Shown one piece after another: positions 1-8,436 of a DNA stretch of 64,000 nt. The position numbers and the translations under genes are program-made. The notes under the pieces are model-generated. The model had not been told where the DNA came from, ran no database searches, and saw nothing but the letters and a program-made list of their open reading frames with translations. The stretch comes from Flavipsychrobacter sp. Its GTDB lineage: Bacteria; Bacteroidota; Bacteroidia; Chitinophagales; Chitinophagaceae. The stretch lies in NCBI GenBank assembly GCA_031292525.1, contig JARLGY010000018.1:62001-126000 (forward strand), in the 5' to 3' direction. Numbering within the stretch: position 1 is the first letter of the stretch; every line of letters starts with the position of its first letter.

Positions 1-1
1 C

Positions 2-1762
2 GATACAATGATTAAAACAGGCTTCATTGGCATTTCCAAACCTCACGCAGCTTTTGCCGAGATCAACGGCTCCGGGGTTTGTGTGCCACTCATTACCCAG
101 TTCAATAACCTCTCTACTGGTGGTGCTACCTACGCGTGGATTTTTGGGAACACCAATACATCGGTAGCTACCAATCCTACTAACTCTTACACCACTCCCG
201 GTAACTACAATGTGCAGCTCATCACTACCGATGCTCATAGTTGCAAAGACACCGCTGCAGGGCATGTTACTTTATATGGTTATTCAGGCTCTTTTACTTA
301 TAGCCCACTGGCAGGATGCCCACCTTTGAATGTCAACTTCAGTGCTGCTATTACAGGCATACCATCCATTACCTGGGACTTCAGCGATGGTACCGTTACC
401 ACACCGTCTGCTGGTACCACAACATCACACATTTACAATAGTCCCGGCAAGTATGTACCTAAGCTCATTCTTGTCGACAGCAGCGGTTGTCATACCAGTA
501 GTTATGGTACAGACACTATCAGGGTAGATAAGGTACATGCAGGCTTTACAGAAACCAACGCTATCTGCGTTTATGACACGGTTCATTTTAAAGACACTTC
601 TTCAGGATTGTTCTTCCCGGCAAACAGCTGGATCTGGTTCACAGGTGATGGTGGGTCTTCTGTTGCTCAAAATCCATTACACAACTACCGCACTCCAGGC
701 TCGTTCACTGTTACACTTATTGCTTCTGATGCTGCAGGTTGCAAGGATACTGCGGTAAACAGTATTACTGTGCATCCGTTACCAACTATAACTACAACAG
801 GAGATACTACCATCTGCCCCGGCGATAGCGCACGAGTAGGCGCTGCAGGGGCGGTATCTTATGCATGGACTTCTGCCGGTGTAAAATGTACTTCCTGCGA
901 CCCTACCTACATAACCCCGGCAACACAAGGTTACTACCAGGTAACAGGTACCGATGCCTTTGGTTGTAAAAATAAAGACAGTGTCAAAATAACCTTCACT
1001 TACAAAACAGTAAGCTTTGCAGGCACCGGTGGGCAGATCTGTACAGGACAGTCCATTACTTTATCAGACTCGGGTGCACAAACGTATAACTGGTATCCAG
1101 CCAATGGCCTTTCAGACAGTCAGAGCCCTAACCCTATAGCAAGCCCCACAGGCAGCGTTACCTACCTGGCTATAGCTCAAACTGCAAGTTGTATTCCCGA
1201 TACCAACTTTGTGAACGTTATTGTAAAGCCATTACCAAAGGTTACTGCCTTGGGTGGGACCACTGTAACCGCAGGCTCTAAAGTAAACCTGCAGGCTTAT
1301 GGGCCAAACATTGTTTCATTCCTTTGGGACCATGCAGATCTGCTCAACTGCGACAATTGTACCAATCCAATAGCTACTATGCAGCAAACCACGCAGTTCA
1401 ATGTAACAGCCACCAACCAGTACGGTTGCCAGGATTCTGCACATGTTATTGTAGATGTGCTCTGCGATAAAAGCCAGGTCTTCATCCCTAACACCTTTAC
1501 ACCTAACGGTGATGGTCAAAATGATGTTTTTTACCCAAGGGGCATTGGTATAAAAGTGGTAAAATCTTTTCGCATCTACAACCGGTGGGGACAACTTGTT
1601 TTTGAACGTGACGATATACAACTCAATGATGAACACAGTGGCTGGGATGGGACTTTTAATGGAGCAAAACCGGTAGCTGATACTTACATTTATGCATTAG
1701 ATGCCGTTTGTGACAACGGAAGTCTTATAAACTGGAAAGGTGACGTAACTTTAATAAAATAG
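2..1762 (+). CDS. PKD-repeat surface protein with T9SS type B sorting domain (5' end outside window)
   Basis: This is the C-terminal 586 residues of a large secreted protein. The frame is open to the window edge, and the first visible codons (Asp-Thr) precede an internal Met. The downstream paralogue continues hundreds of residues further N-terminally at this point, so the first ATG at position 8 is not the real start. At least three PKD-type repeats are visible (WxFG/WDFSDG cores, each followed by a PGxYxVxL strand), then Cys-containing Ig-like modules. The last ~95 residues are a type B (gliding-motility/CHU_C-type) sorting domain with an IPNTFTPNGDGQND signature, a YNRWG core and WKGDVTLIK at the end. 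By family knowledge such proteins cross the outer membrane by T9SS and stay at or near the surface, where PKD repeats often act in adhesion. The C-terminal half is closely similar to the next gene. Ligand unknown. Confidence 0.88.
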   Translation, partial: DTMIKTGFIGISKPHAAFAEINGSGVCVPLITQFNNLSTGGATYAWIFGNTNTSVATNPTNSYTTPGNYNVQLITTDAHSCKDTAAGHVTLYGYSGSFTYSPLAGCPPLNVNFSAAITGIPSITWDFSDGTVTTPSAGTTTSHIYNSPGKYVPKLILVDSSGCHTSSYGTDTIRVDKVHAGFTETNAICVYDTVHFKDTSSGLFFPANSWIWFTGDGGSSVAQNPLHNYRTPGSFTVTLIASDAAGCKDTAVNSITVHPLPTITTTGDTTICPGDSARVGAAGAVSYAWTSAGVKCTSCDPTYITPATQGYYQVTGTDAFGCKNKDSVKITFTYKTVSFAGTGGQICTGQSITLSDSGAQTYNWYPANGLSDSQSPNPIASPTGSVTYLAIAQTASCIPDTNFVNVIVKPLPKVTALGGTTVTAGSKVNLQAYGPNIVSFLWDHADLLNCDNCTNPIATMQQTTQFNVTATNQYGCQDSAHVIVDVLCDKSQVFIPNTFTPNGDGQNDVFYPRGIGIKVVKSFRIYNRWGQLVFERDDIQLNDEHSGWDGTFNGAKPVADTYIYALDAVCDNGSLINWKGDVTLIK

Positions 1763-1805
1763 TACAACTAAAAAACTGATTACTTATAAAAACCCCACAC
1801 CCGAA

Positions 1806-4800
1806 ATGAATAATTTTAGAGTTTACCTTATACGGTTGTTCTGTCTTGTATGTATTGCAACTAGCAGCACAGCAAAAGGGCAGGTAGTCGCAAATTTTGT
1901 TGCCGACCACCAGGCCGGTTGTGCACCTTTAATCACACATTTTACCAACACATCTACAGGTGCTGTGTCGTATAGCTGGAACCTTGGCAATACTGCTACT
2001 TCCTTTCAGACAGATCCATCAACCAGCTACTTATCGCCAGGCACTTATACAGTAACACTTACTGCCACGGGCAGCAATGGGGCTACCAATACTAAAACCC
2101 TCACTATCACCGTATATGGCGTTCCACAAGTAAACTTTACCGCGCCTGCTTCAGTATGTGCGGGCTCTACTGTCAGTTTTAATAATCAAACTACTGCTGG
2201 CGTACCAGGTCCTGTTACTTACAGCTGGAACTTTGGCGATGGTGGCACATCAATCTCACAAAACCCAACCCATACTTATGCTACTGCAGGCTCTTATAAC
2301 GTCAGTTTATTAGCAACCAATAGCCAGGGATGCGACAGCCTGCTTATAAAAACTGCCTTTATAACGGTACTTCCATTACCTACGCCATCATTCACTGCAA
2401 ATAATATTCACTTTTGCAATGCTCCTGTCACTGCTGCTTTTACTGGGCAGGCAACAGGTAATGGCCCTTATACCTACGCATGGACATTTGGCGACAATGG
2501 GACTGGAGTGGGCGGCACACCAACACATAGCTATCTCAGCAACGGCACATACACAGTGTCTTTAACTGTAACTGATGTAAATGGTTGTCAAAATACAGAT
2601 ACGCAGCCCGCATACATAAGTGTGGGTGGTCCGCATGCATCTTTTACTCCCCCAACTGGCTGTGCTGGCTTTCCAGTTACTTTAACAAGCAACTCAACTC
2701 CAGCCGGCGTTAGCGCCAATTGGGATTTCGGCGATGCCACAACGGGTGCTGGTGGTTCTACAACCCATACCTATGCTGCTGCAGGTACCTACATGGTAAA
2801 GCTAGTAGCAAATGACGGTACCTGTTTAGATTCCGTTACCTTACCTGTGGTCATTAATCCCAACCCTGCAGCAAGTTTTACATTTACACCCAGTCAGCCA
2901 TGCAGTGCACCGGCTACAATCTCCTTTACGAGTACTGCACCGGCAGGTAGCAATTATGCATGGACATTTTCAGACGGTAGCACTAATGGCACAGCCAATC
3001 CAACCCATACATTCTCGTCATATGGCATAGATACAGCCACTCTCGTCGTCACCAACAACAATGGCTGTCAAACCACCATAAAACAACTAGTTGGAATATA
3101 CGATCTGTATGCCCGCATAACCGCACCTGTAATACAGGGTTGCATTCCACTCAATACACCTTTGTTTGCCTATGATAGCACCTCTATAAACGGAGGTTCA
3201 GGCACAAACTATCCCTACCCTGTCTCGTCCTATGTATGGCATTTTGGAGATGGTACGCCTACTTCAAACCAGGCAAACACAAATCATATATATACTACAG
3301 CCGGCAACTATACAGCTTACGTTGTTCTTACCACATCAAATGGCTGCACAGCTACCGATAGTGTTCATATAGCTACCGCTTCTATCCCTCCTGTTGCTAT
3401 TACAGTTTCAACCACTCATATATGTAACGACCAAAGAGTTACATTTCACGCCACACCCACAAATGGAGCGTTGTACATATGGCACTACGGCGATCATTCA
3501 GTTCCCTCTGGCGGCATAAATGACTCTGTGGATACTTATCAATATGTGTCACCTGGCGTGGACACACCATATGTTGTTGTAAGTGTGAACGGCTGTACGG
3601 ACACTGTGAAAGCCTTTAATATTCTTATAACGATAGACACCCCAAAATCTATATTTAATCCTGAATATCGTTGCGATACGCTTACCAAAGTATTTTTCCT
3701 CAACACGTCTTTGGGTGCCACTACCAATACCTGGTTATTTGGCGATGGTAATACAAGTACAGATACCAACCCGGTACATACATTTCCTGCATTGGGCACA
3801 TATATCACACAGCTTATAACCTACAATGCAGCAACCGGTTGTCACGACACCCTGCAGCTCCCCGTTAAGCTGCATAGTACGCAACCTTCTTTTACCGCGA
3901 ATGACACAGCCGTTTGTGTAGGCACAAACGTAACCTCAACAGCGGTTATTGTAGGTGGCCCGGTTGACGTTTATAAATGGTACGTAGATGGAAGTACCAT
4001 TTCAGGAGCTACCACTTATCAAATGACCGACTCATTCTACATTAAAGGACGACATAGTATAGAACTAATAACAGAAGATGACCATCAATGTTATGATACT
4101 GCAATACGCAACAACTATATACTTGTTGCCAAACCTGTTGACAGTTTCTATTTTTCACCTGTTACCGGATGCACTCCTCTTACCGTTAAGTTCACAGACA
4201 GCAGTAAGGATGTACCTGGTGCGTATGTAGTAAGTCATTCCTGGTTTTATTTTGACGGCGGTACTTCCCCAAACACAGGTGCATCAGTAACACATACGTA
4301 CAACACAGGCGGAGTATATTACCCAATGGAAACCATTATTGACAACCTGGGCTGTGTAGATACACTAACAAGCCCAACCCCCATAACTGTAACCAAACCT
4401 ACAGCCTCCTTCACCGCCACCACACTATTTCCATGCAAGTATATTCCTATGTCTTTTAACAATAATAGCGTCAACGCGGTTACCAATTACTGGACATTTG
4501 GCGATAATACAAACTCTTCACTTGTTTCGCCCCCTCATACCTATACACAAAACGGCAGTTATACCGTAGCGCTTACAGTAACAGATGCACATGGCTGTAA
4601 AGACAGCATCGTGCGCAATGTATATCTTAATGTAGGCAATCCAACTGCAGGCTTTAATCTAAGCGACAGTGTAAGTATTTGCTCTCCGTTAATAGAAAAC
4701 TTCACCAACACATCTGTAAACGCAGTAAGTTACCAATGGCTGTTCGGCAATAATTCATCCTCAGCGCTGGCAAATCCAAGTACGCCGTATAGCACCCCTG

Positions 4801-6371
4801 GCATATACAGCGTAATGCTTATAGCTACAGACGTACATGGATGTAAAGACACAGCGACAAAACATCTCAAGGTATATGGATATTCTGGCGAGATCACTTA
4901 TACTCCAATTACCGGATGCAGTCCGCTTACAGTAAACTTCATCGCCAACATTACCAATGTACCTCACATCACCTGGGATTTTAGTGATGGTAACGTCAGT
5001 GCTACTTCAAGCTCTGTAACTGCTACACACACATACACTTCCCCAGGCGCCTATGTACCAAAGCTCATTATTAGCGATAGTACAGGATGTTCAGCATCCA
5101 CAGTAGGCAAAGACACTATAAGAGTAGATGGTATTGTAGGCGGCTACACCACCCTGCCGTACCCGGTATGTATTTACGACACCGTTAAATTTATCGATAC
5201 ATCGAGAAGTTACTTCACACCTATTATAAGCCGCACATGGACATTCAATAATACAACGGTCAATAATCTTACCTCACCGCTGTATTACTTCAACAACAAC
5301 AATAATCTGTCTGTAAACCTGGTTGTTGTCAATACCAATGGCTGTAGAGATACTATTTCAGGTTCTGTTGCCGTTCACCCGTTGCCAACCATTACCGCGA
5401 GTACAGACACTGTTATATGCTTACACGATGCCGCAACCCTCACCGCGAACGGTGCCGTAACCTATGTCTGGTCTCCAGCCACAAACGTTAGTTGCGATAC
5501 CTGTCCAACTACCGCAGCATCACCGCTTACAACAACCACGTTCCTTGTAAAGGGTAAAGATGCATTTGGCTGTGTGAACATTGATTCTACACATGTCAGG
5601 CTTAAAACAAAAACAACGGACGTGGTAGGTGTTGGTGGTGAAATATGCAATAAACAAAGTATAGCGCTTAGCGATACCGGGGCGCAAACATATAGCTGGT
5701 TCCCCGCAACAGGGCTCAGCAACAGTACTATTGGCAACCCTATAGCATCACCATCCTCTAGTATCAATTACATGGTAGTTGCTTACCAGGGTAGCTGCAT
5801 CCCAGACACTAACTATGTAAATGTTATAGTGCATCCGTTACCGGTAGTAAAAGCTACAGCGGGTGAAAGTACCATAATAGCCGGTGGAAGCACTGACCTC
5901 TTGGCAAGTGGGGCAAACATCATTTCTTTTCTGTGGGAACCAGGTAACCTGCTCAATTGCGACAGCTGTTCGCGGGCACTCGCTAAACTACAGGAAACAA
6001 CAACATTCACTGTTATAGGTAAAACACAATTTGGCTGCGAAGATTCTGCCAAAGTAACGGTACAGGTACTTTGCGATAAAAGTCAGTTATTTATTCCCAA
6101 TACATTCACCCCTAACGGAGACGGACAAAATGATGTGTTTTATCCACGTGGCGTAGGTCTTAAGACCATTAACTCTTTCAGGATATACAACCGCTGGGGA
6201 GAATTGATCTTTGAACGTAAAGGCATACAACTCAACGATGAAAGTAATGCCTGGGATGGAACTATAAGCGGTGGCAAGCCATTACCTGATGTTTACGTTT
6301 ATGTAGTAGATGGCGTTTGTGATAACGGCTCTCCCATAAGCTGGAAAGGCGATGTGACACTCGTAAGGTAG
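1806..6371 (+). CDS. Large PKD-repeat surface protein with T9SS type B sorting domain
   Basis: A 1521-residue protein. It has an N-terminal signal peptide (basic, then hydrophobic, ending near AKGQ at about residue 26), then more than ten PKD-type repeats, each with a WxFGD/WDFSD core, a GxYTVxL strand and usually a Gly-Cys pair. Ig-like modules follow, and residues ~1425-1521 are a type B T9SS sorting domain (TFTPNGDGQND, YNRWGE, WKGDVTLVR). It begins 43 bases after the stop of the preceding paralogue. The last ~500 residues of the two proteins align almost module for module, which indicates tandem duplication. The predicted role is an adhesin-like or matrix protein exported by T9SS. There are no catalytic motifs. 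The ATG chosen places the signal peptide exactly at the N-terminus. Confidence 0.9.
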   Translation: MNNFRVYLIRLFCLVCIATSSTAKGQVVANFVADHQAGCAPLITHFTNTSTGAVSYSWNLGNTATSFQTDPSTSYLSPGTYTVTLTATGSNGATNTKTLTITVYGVPQVNFTAPASVCAGSTVSFNNQTTAGVPGPVTYSWNFGDGGTSISQNPTHTYATAGSYNVSLLATNSQGCDSLLIKTAFITVLPLPTPSFTANNIHFCNAPVTAAFTGQATGNGPYTYAWTFGDNGTGVGGTPTHSYLSNGTYTVSLTVTDVNGCQNTDTQPAYISVGGPHASFTPPTGCAGFPVTLTSNSTPAGVSANWDFGDATTGAGGSTTHTYAAAGTYMVKLVANDGTCLDSVTLPVVINPNPAASFTFTPSQPCSAPATISFTSTAPAGSNYAWTFSDGSTNGTANPTHTFSSYGIDTATLVVTNNNGCQTTIKQLVGIYDLYARITAPVIQGCIPLNTPLFAYDSTSINGGSGTNYPYPVSSYVWHFGDGTPTSNQANTNHIYTTAGNYTAYVVLTTSNGCTATDSVHIATASIPPVAITVSTTHICNDQRVTFHATPTNGALYIWHYGDHSVPSGGINDSVDTYQYVSPGVDTPYVVVSVNGCTDTVKAFNILITIDTPKSIFNPEYRCDTLTKVFFLNTSLGATTNTWLFGDGNTSTDTNPVHTFPALGTYITQLITYNAATGCHDTLQLPVKLHSTQPSFTANDTAVCVGTNVTSTAVIVGGPVDVYKWYVDGSTISGATTYQMTDSFYIKGRHSIELITEDDHQCYDTAIRNNYILVAKPVDSFYFSPVTGCTPLTVKFTDSSKDVPGAYVVSHSWFYFDGGTSPNTGASVTHTYNTGGVYYPMETIIDNLGCVDTLTSPTPITVTKPTASFTATTLFPCKYIPMSFNNNSVNAVTNYWTFGDNTNSSLVSPPHTYTQNGSYTVALTVTDAHGCKDSIVRNVYLNVGNPTAGFNLSDSVSICSPLIENFTNTSVNAVSYQWLFGNNSSSALANPSTPYSTPGIYSVMLIATDVHGCKDTATKHLKVYGYSGEITYTPITGCSPLTVNFIANITNVPHITWDFSDGNVSATSSSVTATHTYTSPGAYVPKLIISDSTGCSASTVGKDTIRVDGIVGGYTTLPYPVCIYDTVKFIDTSRSYFTPIISRTWTFNNTTVNNLTSPLYYFNNNNNLSVNLVVVNTNGCRDTISGSVAVHPLPTITASTDTVICLHDAATLTANGAVTYVWSPATNVSCDTCPTTAASPLTTTTFLVKGKDAFGCVNIDSTHVRLKTKTTDVVGVGGEICNKQSIALSDTGAQTYSWFPATGLSNSTIGNPIASPSSSINYMVVAYQGSCIPDTNYVNVIVHPLPVVKATAGESTIIAGGSTDLLASGANIISFLWEPGNLLNCDSCSRALAKLQETTTFTVIGKTQFGCEDSAKVTVQVLCDKSQLFIPNTFTPNGDGQNDVFYPRGVGLKTINSFRIYNRWGELIFERKGIQLNDESNAWDGTISGGKPLPDVYVYVVDGVCDNGSPISWKGDVTLVR

Positions 6372-6430
6372 CTGACATACTATCTAAATTGACCATAATG
6401 AAATATCTTGCAGCATAAACATGCCGCACA

Positions 6431-7339
6431 ATGGTGTATAGTATGGTTGCAGCAACGGTATTGTTAGCGCTGCTGAGCCTTTATTTTTTGGCACAAAGTC
6501 TCAACGGAAGCACAGGGCAAAGAATAATCCGGCTGTTATTCGCAATATCATTCGCATGTTTCATTTATCTCTACGGCTGCTGGGTATTTCTTTCTGTTTA
6601 TTTAAAATATGCATTTGCTATTGCTACACTTATTGCATGTATGACTGCAATATTTAAGCGCCGGAAAATACCGGGCAGAAGAAGGTCTGTTTTTGCTCAA
6701 TTATTTTTTGCAGTCATATTCACCACTATAAACATAATGTACTTCACTGGCACCACAGGTACTCCCGAGACTGTAGATCTTTCATTCCCATTAAAAGGAG
6801 ATAGTTACCTGGTTTTTCAGGGTGGCAAAGGGTTGCCCACAAACTTATTTCATTACAGCTACCGTGGCGCCATATACGCCATAGACCTCATAAAGCTTGA
6901 TAATGTTGGCAGAAGGGGCAAGCACATCTTTTCTGCCAACCTCAACGATTATTATACTTTCGGCGACACTGTCTACAGCCCTTGCAATGGGAGGATCATA
7001 AAAACGCAAACCAGTAATCCAGACAATATCCCTCCCAGCCGCGAACGTGGCCCCACCAATACCAATCAGGTACTTATTGATGGCGGTTCTTACTTCGTAT
7101 TTCTGGGGCACCTAAAACAATACAGCCTATTAGTGCATGAAGGCGACAGTATAGTTGCAGGTCAACCATTGGCACAGGTAGGTAACTCAGGCTTCAGTCT
7201 GGAACCGCACCTGCATATACAAGTACATGCAAAAGAAGAAGGTAAACCCTGGTACAAAGGCAGGCCGCTTTATATACAATTCAATGGCCGTAGCTACCGG
7301 TTGTTCCAGGAAATAGATACTAAACATTTAGACAAATGA
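6431..7339 (+). CDS. Membrane-anchored M23 family metallopeptidase
   Basis: The N-terminal ~105 residues form about four hydrophobic membrane segments with a basic KRRKIPGRRR loop near residues 76-85. The C-terminal half is an M23 (LytM-like) domain. Likely zinc ligands are His141 and Asp152 (in YAID), with the HLHIQVH motif giving His260 and His262; His227 in FLGHL fits the second conserved histidine. Relatives hydrolyse peptidoglycan cross-bridges, and the TM-first layout would hold the domain on the periplasmic side. The first ligand sits in a longer H-x10-D arrangement rather than the usual HxxxD, which is known in some M23 subgroups, so activity is likely but not certain. The stop codon overlaps the start of the next gene by four bases (ATGA), so the two are probably translationally coupled. 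Confidence 0.8.
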   Translation: MVYSMVAATVLLALLSLYFLAQSLNGSTGQRIIRLLFAISFACFIYLYGCWVFLSVYLKYAFAIATLIACMTAIFKRRKIPGRRRSVFAQLFFAVIFTTINIMYFTGTTGTPETVDLSFPLKGDSYLVFQGGKGLPTNLFHYSYRGAIYAIDLIKLDNVGRRGKHIFSANLNDYYTFGDTVYSPCNGRIIKTQTSNPDNIPPSRERGPTNTNQVLIDGGSYFVFLGHLKQYSLLVHEGDSIVAGQPLAQVGNSGFSLEPHLHIQVHAKEEGKPWYKGRPLYIQFNGRSYRLFQEIDTKHLDK

Positions 7340-7761
7340 AGAAACAATTACTGGTTTGCATTTTGTGCATAACCTATGGCATAACACATGCACAGTCTAA
7401 CGATGAAAAAGCTATACGCAATTTGCTTGCGCAACAAGTTATCCAATGGAACGCAGGCAGCATAGATGGATACATGCATGGCTACTGGGATAACGATAGC
7501 CTCCAGTTTATAGGCCGCACGGGACCCAGGTATGGCTATAAAACCACACTGGATAAATACAAAGAAGCCTATCCCGATGCTGCACATATGGGCCAACTTT
7601 CCTTTACAGTAACAAATGCCAAACGCCTTTCGCCCGACTATTTTTTTATCACGGGCCTATGGGCTTTAAAAAGAACTGTTGGCGATGTAAGTGGTGCATC
7701 AACATTACTGGTACATAAAATAAAAGGAAAGTGGGTGATTGTATCGGATCATAGTAGCTGA
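7336..7761 (+). CDS. Secreted NTF2-like (DUF4440/SnoaL-type) protein
   Basis: A 141-residue protein. A signal peptide (residues 1-20, ending THAQ) precedes a small alpha+beta domain with the features of the NTF2-like/DUF4440 superfamily. These are an N-terminal helix of the type AIRNLLAQQVIQWNAG, a YWDND segment, and C-terminal strands ending GKWVIVSDHSS. Members range from isomerase-like enzymes to ligand-binding domains, and no specific substrate can be assigned. Its start overlaps the M23 peptidase stop by four bases and another NTF2-like gene follows after 21 bases, so the three probably form one operon. Export is inferred from the signal peptide; the following paralogue lacks one. Confidence 0.75.
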   Translation: MKKQLLVCILCITYGITHAQSNDEKAIRNLLAQQVIQWNAGSIDGYMHGYWDNDSLQFIGRTGPRYGYKTTLDKYKEAYPDAAHMGQLSFTVTNAKRLSPDYFFITGLWALKRTVGDVSGASTLLVHKIKGKWVIVSDHSS

Positions 7762-7782
7762 TCTTTTTGTAAAATTGTACTG

Positions 7783-8139
7783 ATGAATAATAATCAAGAA
7801 ATAGCCAATCATTGGTTTGCATCTTTCAACGAACATGATCTTGAAAAACTCTTGTCATTATACGATGATGAAGCACAGCATTACAGTCCTAAACTAAAAG
7901 TACGCCAGCCAGCTACAAATGGTTATATCAGCGGTAAAGATGCATTGAGAAATTGGTGGCTGGATGCCTTTGACCGTCTTCCCACGTTGCAATACGATGT
8001 ACTCACCATAACAGCAAATGAAGAACGGGTGTTCATGGAATATATACGCCGTGTAGATGGCGAAGCAGATATGCAGGTAGGTGAAGTATTAGAAATACAG
8101 GATGGACTGATTGTGGCATCAAGGGTTTATCATAGCTAG
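7783..8139 (+). CDS. Cytoplasmic NTF2-like (SnoaL-type) protein
   Basis: A 118-residue single-domain protein without a signal peptide. The opening helix (NHWFASFNEHDLEKLLSLYDDEA), the LRNWWLDAFDRLPTLQYDV segment and the closing strands (GEVLEIQDGLIVASRVYHS) are typical of the nuclear transport factor 2-like/SnoaL fold: a cone-shaped domain used either as a small enzyme or as a ligand-binding module. It lies 21 bases behind the secreted NTF2-like gene and on the same strand, so it is probably co-transcribed. Substrate and reaction cannot be read from the sequence. The gene is complete and of usual family length. Confidence 0.72.
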   Translation: MNNNQEIANHWFASFNEHDLEKLLSLYDDEAQHYSPKLKVRQPATNGYISGKDALRNWWLDAFDRLPTLQYDVLTITANEERVFMEYIRRVDGEADMQVGEVLEIQDGLIVASRVYHS

Positions 8140-8147
8140 TTCACCAG

Positions 8148-8264
8148 CTAATTTTTCACCACCTTCATCACCTTCAGTACATTGTCATTATCATCACTTA
8201 GCGGTAGCATATAAACTTCGCCCACAAGCTCAGGAACAATCAACGAACAGCATACAAGAACACA
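8148..8264 (-). pseudogene. Possible decayed 3' end of a lost gene
   Basis: On the minus strand a short open frame reads ...LVGEVYMLPLSDDNDNVLKVMKVVKN and a stop. It looks like the natural C-terminal tail of a protein (strand, turn, strand, basic end) rather than random translation. Upstream the frame runs into a stop after about 40 codons, and there is no start codon. The 297-base gap to htpG contains nothing else coding. This is a weak call based on residue pattern only; the tail is reminiscent of the ends of secreted beta-propeller dehydrogenases, but it is too short to assign. Confidence 0.25.
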
Positions 8265-8436
8265 AAATATTTTTTAATATATAAAAAATACATAGTTGGC
8301 CATAAAAACATGGGGGATTTTCAGATTATTGAACTATAAACTAATACCCCACTGTCAATTTGTCAAAATCCTACAATTGGAACATACATTGATAGGTATT
8401 GTCTAGAATCATATTTAGTAAAATCATAAATAGGTT

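Noticed and set aside
8389-8403. The 15-mer TTGATAGGTATTGTC is also found at 60549-60563
   Set aside because: A few 15-mer matches are expected by chance in 64 kb on both strands, and the flanks do not align.
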